The notes beneath the pieces are model-generated. The model saw only the letters and a program-made list of their open reading frames with translations. It was not told the DNA's origin and searched no databases. From Paraburkholderia hayleyella (lineage in GTDB: Bacteria; Pseudomonadota; Gammaproteobacteria; Burkholderiales; Burkholderiaceae): a DNA stretch of 64,000 bases. Positions 61,415-64,000 of this stretch are shown here, in pieces. Position 1 is the stretch's first letter, and each line of letters opens with the position of its first letter. The stretch spans positions 1,240,001-1,304,000 of the forward strand of contig NZ_QPES01000001.1 of the NCBI RefSeq assembly GCF_009455685.1, written 5' to 3'. The position numbers and the translations under genes are program-made.

Positions 61415-62800
61415 ATGAGCCGACTCATCATCGTATCGAACCGGGTCGCCCCGATTTCCGAAGGTGGCCCTGCGGCGGGCGGGCTCGCTGTCGGCGTCTA
61501 CGATGCACTCAAGGAAACCGGTGGCATGTGGTTTGGCTGGAGTGGCGAGGTGCAGTCGTCGGGGCAACTGCAAATCAGGCTCGAAGAGCGCGGCGCGGTG
61601 ACCTTCGCCACAGTCGGATTGTCGCGGCGCGATTACGATCAGTATTACCGCGGTTTTTCGAATGCGACGCTCTGGCCCGCGTTCCACTACCGGGCGGATT
61701 TGCTGCAATACGACCGCCACGATTTTGCCGGCTATCGCCGCGTCAATACCTGGCTGGCGCAACAGCTTGTCCCGCTGTTGCAGGACGATGACGTGATCTG
61801 GGTTCATGACTATCACCTGATTCCGTTCGCCCAGGCGTTGCGTGCCGCGGGCCTCACCAACCGCATCGGCTTTTTCCTGCATATTCCGTTTCCTGCGTCC
61901 CAGGTGCTGCTGGCCGTGCCGCCGCACCGGGAACTGGTGGAGGCGATGTGTTCGTTTGATTTGCTGGGTTTTCAGACCGAGCCCGATGTTCAGGCCTTCT
62001 GCGATTACATCGTGTATGAGGCGAATGGCAGCGTCGAGCGTCCACCGCAGGGCCCGCGCCGTATCGAGGCGTTTGGCCGCAGGTTGCAGGTGGCGGCTTA
62101 TCCGATTGGCGTGTATCCCGACGAAATCGCCGAACTGGCGAAAGCGGGTGAGCGTGGCCGCCCCGTGCGCATGATGAAAGCCACGTTGCACGCGCGCAAG
62201 CTGGTGATGAGCGTGGACCGCCTCGATTATTCGAAAGGGCTGGTCGAGCGTTTCCGGGCGTTCGAGCGTCTGCTCGAACATGCGCCTTGGCAACGCAATC
62301 ACGTGTCGTTTCTGCAGATCGCGCCGCCGACGCGGGCTGACATGCATGCTTACCAGGACATCCGCTTGCAGCTGGAAGGCGAGTCGGGCCGGATCAATGG
62401 CCGCTTTGCCGAGCTCGACTGGACGCCGATTCGCTATATTCACCGCCAGTACGATCGCGCGGTGCTAGCGGCGTTGTTTCGCACTGCGCATGTTGGCTAC
62501 GTGACGCCATTGCGCGACGGCATGAACCTGGTCGCCAAGGAATACGTCGCAGCCCAGGATCCGGCGGACCCTGGCGTGCTGGTGCTCTCACGTTTTGCTG
62601 GCGCGGCGCAGGAACTGAATGGCGCGCTGATTGTGAATCCGGTGGATATCGACGGCATGGCCGAGGCACTGGCCCGCGCGCTGGCGATGCCGCTGGCGGA
62701 GCGTCAGACGCGCTATGAGGAGATGATGACGCAACTGCGCGAGAACAATGTGTCGGTCTGGCGCGATAACTTCATCCGCGATCTTCAGGCTGCGCGGTAG
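61415..62800 (+). CDS. otsA: trehalose-6-phosphate synthase
   Basis: GT20 glycosyltransferase that joins UDP-glucose and glucose 6-phosphate. The 461-residue protein has the N-terminal SRLIIVSNRVAP and GGLAVGV loop, NATLWPAFHYR, VIWVHDYHLIPF, RLDYSKGLVERFRAFE and LRDGMNLVAKEYVAAQ, all conserved substrate-binding segments. Length matches E. coli OtsA. Confidence 0.96.
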   Translation: MSRLIIVSNRVAPISEGGPAAGGLAVGVYDALKETGGMWFGWSGEVQSSGQLQIRLEERGAVTFATVGLSRRDYDQYYRGFSNATLWPAFHYRADLLQYDRHDFAGYRRVNTWLAQQLVPLLQDDDVIWVHDYHLIPFAQALRAAGLTNRIGFFLHIPFPASQVLLAVPPHRELVEAMCSFDLLGFQTEPDVQAFCDYIVYEANGSVERPPQGPRRIEAFGRRLQVAAYPIGVYPDEIAELAKAGERGRPVRMMKATLHARKLVMSVDRLDYSKGLVERFRAFERLLEHAPWQRNHVSFLQIAPPTRADMHAYQDIRLQLEGESGRINGRFAELDWTPIRYIHRQYDRAVLAALFRTAHVGYVTPLRDGMNLVAKEYVAAQDPADPGVLVLSRFAGAAQELNGALIVNPVDIDGMAEALARALAMPLAERQTRYEEMMTQLRENNVSVWRDNFIRDLQAAR

Positions 62801-62804
62801 CGGT

Positions 62805-64000
62805 TCAGGCCGGCTGCTGCTCGTCGACTTTCTTGCCACCGAGATGCAGCGTGGCTTTGCCGTGCTGCTTCGACAGGAGCTCGTTATAAAGCCCTGGGCG
62901 GTTGCGCAGGATTTCCGGGCTGCCATCGTCGATCACCTTGCCGTTGCTCATGACAATGATGCGGTCGAAGTGATGCAGCGTCGACAGCCGGTGTGCAATC
63001 GCAATCACGGTGCGGCCGGTCATCAGGCGATCGAGCGCGTGCTGGATGGCTTCTTCAGAGGCGCTGTCGAGTGCCGAGGTCGCTTCGTCCAGCAGCAGGA
63101 TGGGTGCGTTCTTCAAAATGGCGCGGGCGATGGCGATACGCTGCCGCTGGCCACCCGAGAGCTTGACGCCGCGGTCGCCCACGATGGTGTCATAGCCATC
63201 CGGCATGGCTTCGATGAAATCGGCGCAACGCGCTTCACGCGCGGCTGCGAACACGTCTTCGCGGCTCGCGTCTGGCCGCCCGTAGGCGATGTTTTCATAC
63301 ACTGAACGGTGGAGCAGCGAGATGTCTTGCGGCACCAGCGCAATTGCGTGGCGCAGGCTTTCTTGCGTGGTGCTGGCGATATCCTGGCCATCAATCCTGA
63401 TCTGGCCGCCCTGGGTTTCATAAAAGCGCTGCAGCAACGCCAGTACTGTCGATTTGCCCGCGCCGGATTTGCCGATGAGCCCGACGCGCTGGCCTGCAGC
63501 GATATGCAGGTCAAAGTGATCGAGGATTGGCCTGCGGCGCGGATAGGCAAACGTGACGTTTTCGAAATCGACCTGACCGCCTTGCGGGATGAGTTCGGTC
63601 GCGTTTGGCCGGTCTGGCATGCCATGCGGCTCCAGCAGGGTTTTGACCGCTTCGGCGAGCCGTGCAACGTGTTGCGTCACATCCACCAGGGCCACGGCCA
63701 AGTCGCGTGTGCCATGCAGGATGGTGAACCCGAGCGAGCTGACCAGCACGATATCGCCTGAGGTCGCCCGGCCCTGATCCCAGAGCCATAAGGCCCAGCC
63801 GAGAAGCCCGGCCGATAGCAGCGCGGTGATCACCGCATGCAGCAGGCGCAGCTTCTCGAGATAGAGCAGGCTTTGCTGGCGCGCCTCCATTTCGGCTTTC
63901 ACGGTGGTGCCAAAACGGGCCTGTTCCCGCAGCGTCATGCCAAACGCACGGACCAGCCCCATGTTGCTGATGACATCGACCAGTTCGCCATCGACCGAGG
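62805..64000 (-). CDS. ABC transporter, fused membrane and ATPase subunit (5' end outside window)
   Basis: The visible C-terminal 398 codons contain the last membrane helices (HAVITALLSAGLLGWALWLW) and a full ATPase domain: Walker A GKSGAGKST, Q-loop LVPQDISLLHRSV, signature LSGGQRQRIAIARA, Walker B ILLLDEATSALD, and the switch His in AHRLSTL. The frame stays open to the window edge, so the ATG near 63962 is internal. It is an exporter-type (MsbA/MDR-like) half transporter; the substrate is not evident. The stop is five bases from the otsA stop on the other strand. Confidence 0.92.
   Translation of the reverse strand, partial: SVDGELVDVISNMGLVRAFGMTLREQARFGTTVKAEMEARQQSLLYLEKLRLLHAVITALLSAGLLGWALWLWDQGRATSGDIVLVSSLGFTILHGTRDLAVALVDVTQHVARLAEAVKTLLEPHGMPDRPNATELIPQGGQVDFENVTFAYPRRRPILDHFDLHIAAGQRVGLIGKSGAGKSTVLALLQRFYETQGGQIRIDGQDIASTTQESLRHAIALVPQDISLLHRSVYENIAYGRPDASREDVFAAAREARCADFIEAMPDGYDTIVGDRGVKLSGGQRQRIAIARAILKNAPILLLDEATSALDSASEEAIQHALDRLMTGRTVIAIAHRLSTLHHFDRIIVMSNGKVIDDGSPEILRNRPGLYNELLSKQHGKATLHLGGKKVDEQQPA

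Overview
The window is a chromosomal segment of a Burkholderiaceae bacterium (Burkholderia sensu lato; genus not resolvable here). Reasons are the gene order rluC / yceF-yceD-rpmF-plsX-fabH-fabD-fabG-acpP-fabF / rpoE-rseA-rseB-mucD / lepA-lepB-rnc-era-recO-pdxJ-acpS-nagZ, an arginine-type EF-P paired with EarP, and GC-rich coding sequence.

Layout. 1-2.0 kb: molybdenum cofactor genes mobA and moaA (minus). 2.0-5.3 kb: rne (minus) with a 0.7 kb leader, divergent from rluC. 6.0-9.2 kb: rluC, a HAD phosphatase, a Rieske protein and an S49 peptidase. 9.2-10.6 kb: an RsmI-like methylase and a Maf protein (minus). 10.9-18.3 kb: the fatty-acid and phospholipid cluster. 18.4-22.6 kb: the sigma-E envelope-stress operon plus a glutaredoxin-like gene. 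29.5-37.8 kb: the lepA-nagZ run. 37.9-41.5 kb: a sigma-54-type response regulator, efp and earP (minus). 41.8-45.3 kb: uvrC, pgsA, two tRNA-Gly and one tRNA-Cys. 58.0-64.0 kb: an acetyltransferase, cytochrome oxidase assembly genes, otsBA and a partial ABC transporter.

Two accessory islands interrupt this core. Island 1 (about 22.6-29.4 kb) separates the sigma-E operon from lepA. It carries a vgrG broken by a -1 shift at a run of seven G, a LysM/lytic-transglycosylase-like effector, small exported proteins that may be immunity factors, and several decayed frames. One relic, on the opposite strand, is a second effector tail followed by an immunity-like gene with two in-frame stops. Much of the island looks AT-richer than its surroundings. 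Island 2 (about 45.3-58.0 kb) starts just after tRNA-Cys. It encodes an intact VgrG, a 1556-residue Rhs protein with a variable C-terminal tip and a HEAT-like immunity candidate, then two further copies of the Rhs core end. The second copy carries a different tip and immunity candidate; the third is cut by an IS3-family transposase remnant. A truncated symE relic lies between the first two. The island ends with a 430-residue protein holding nine 36-bp repeats, one membrane segment and an SH3-like C-terminus.

The most interesting items are the Rhs tip/immunity cassette array with matching hairpin ends, the decaying effector-immunity remnants of island 1, the repeat/SH3 protein, and a sigma-54 activator homologue that lacks GAFTGA and the Walker B acidic residue yet lies downstream of a near-consensus -24/-12 promoter and a 29-bp palindrome. 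Several core genes (mobA, rnc, uvrC, rne) also contain short in-frame tandem repeats.
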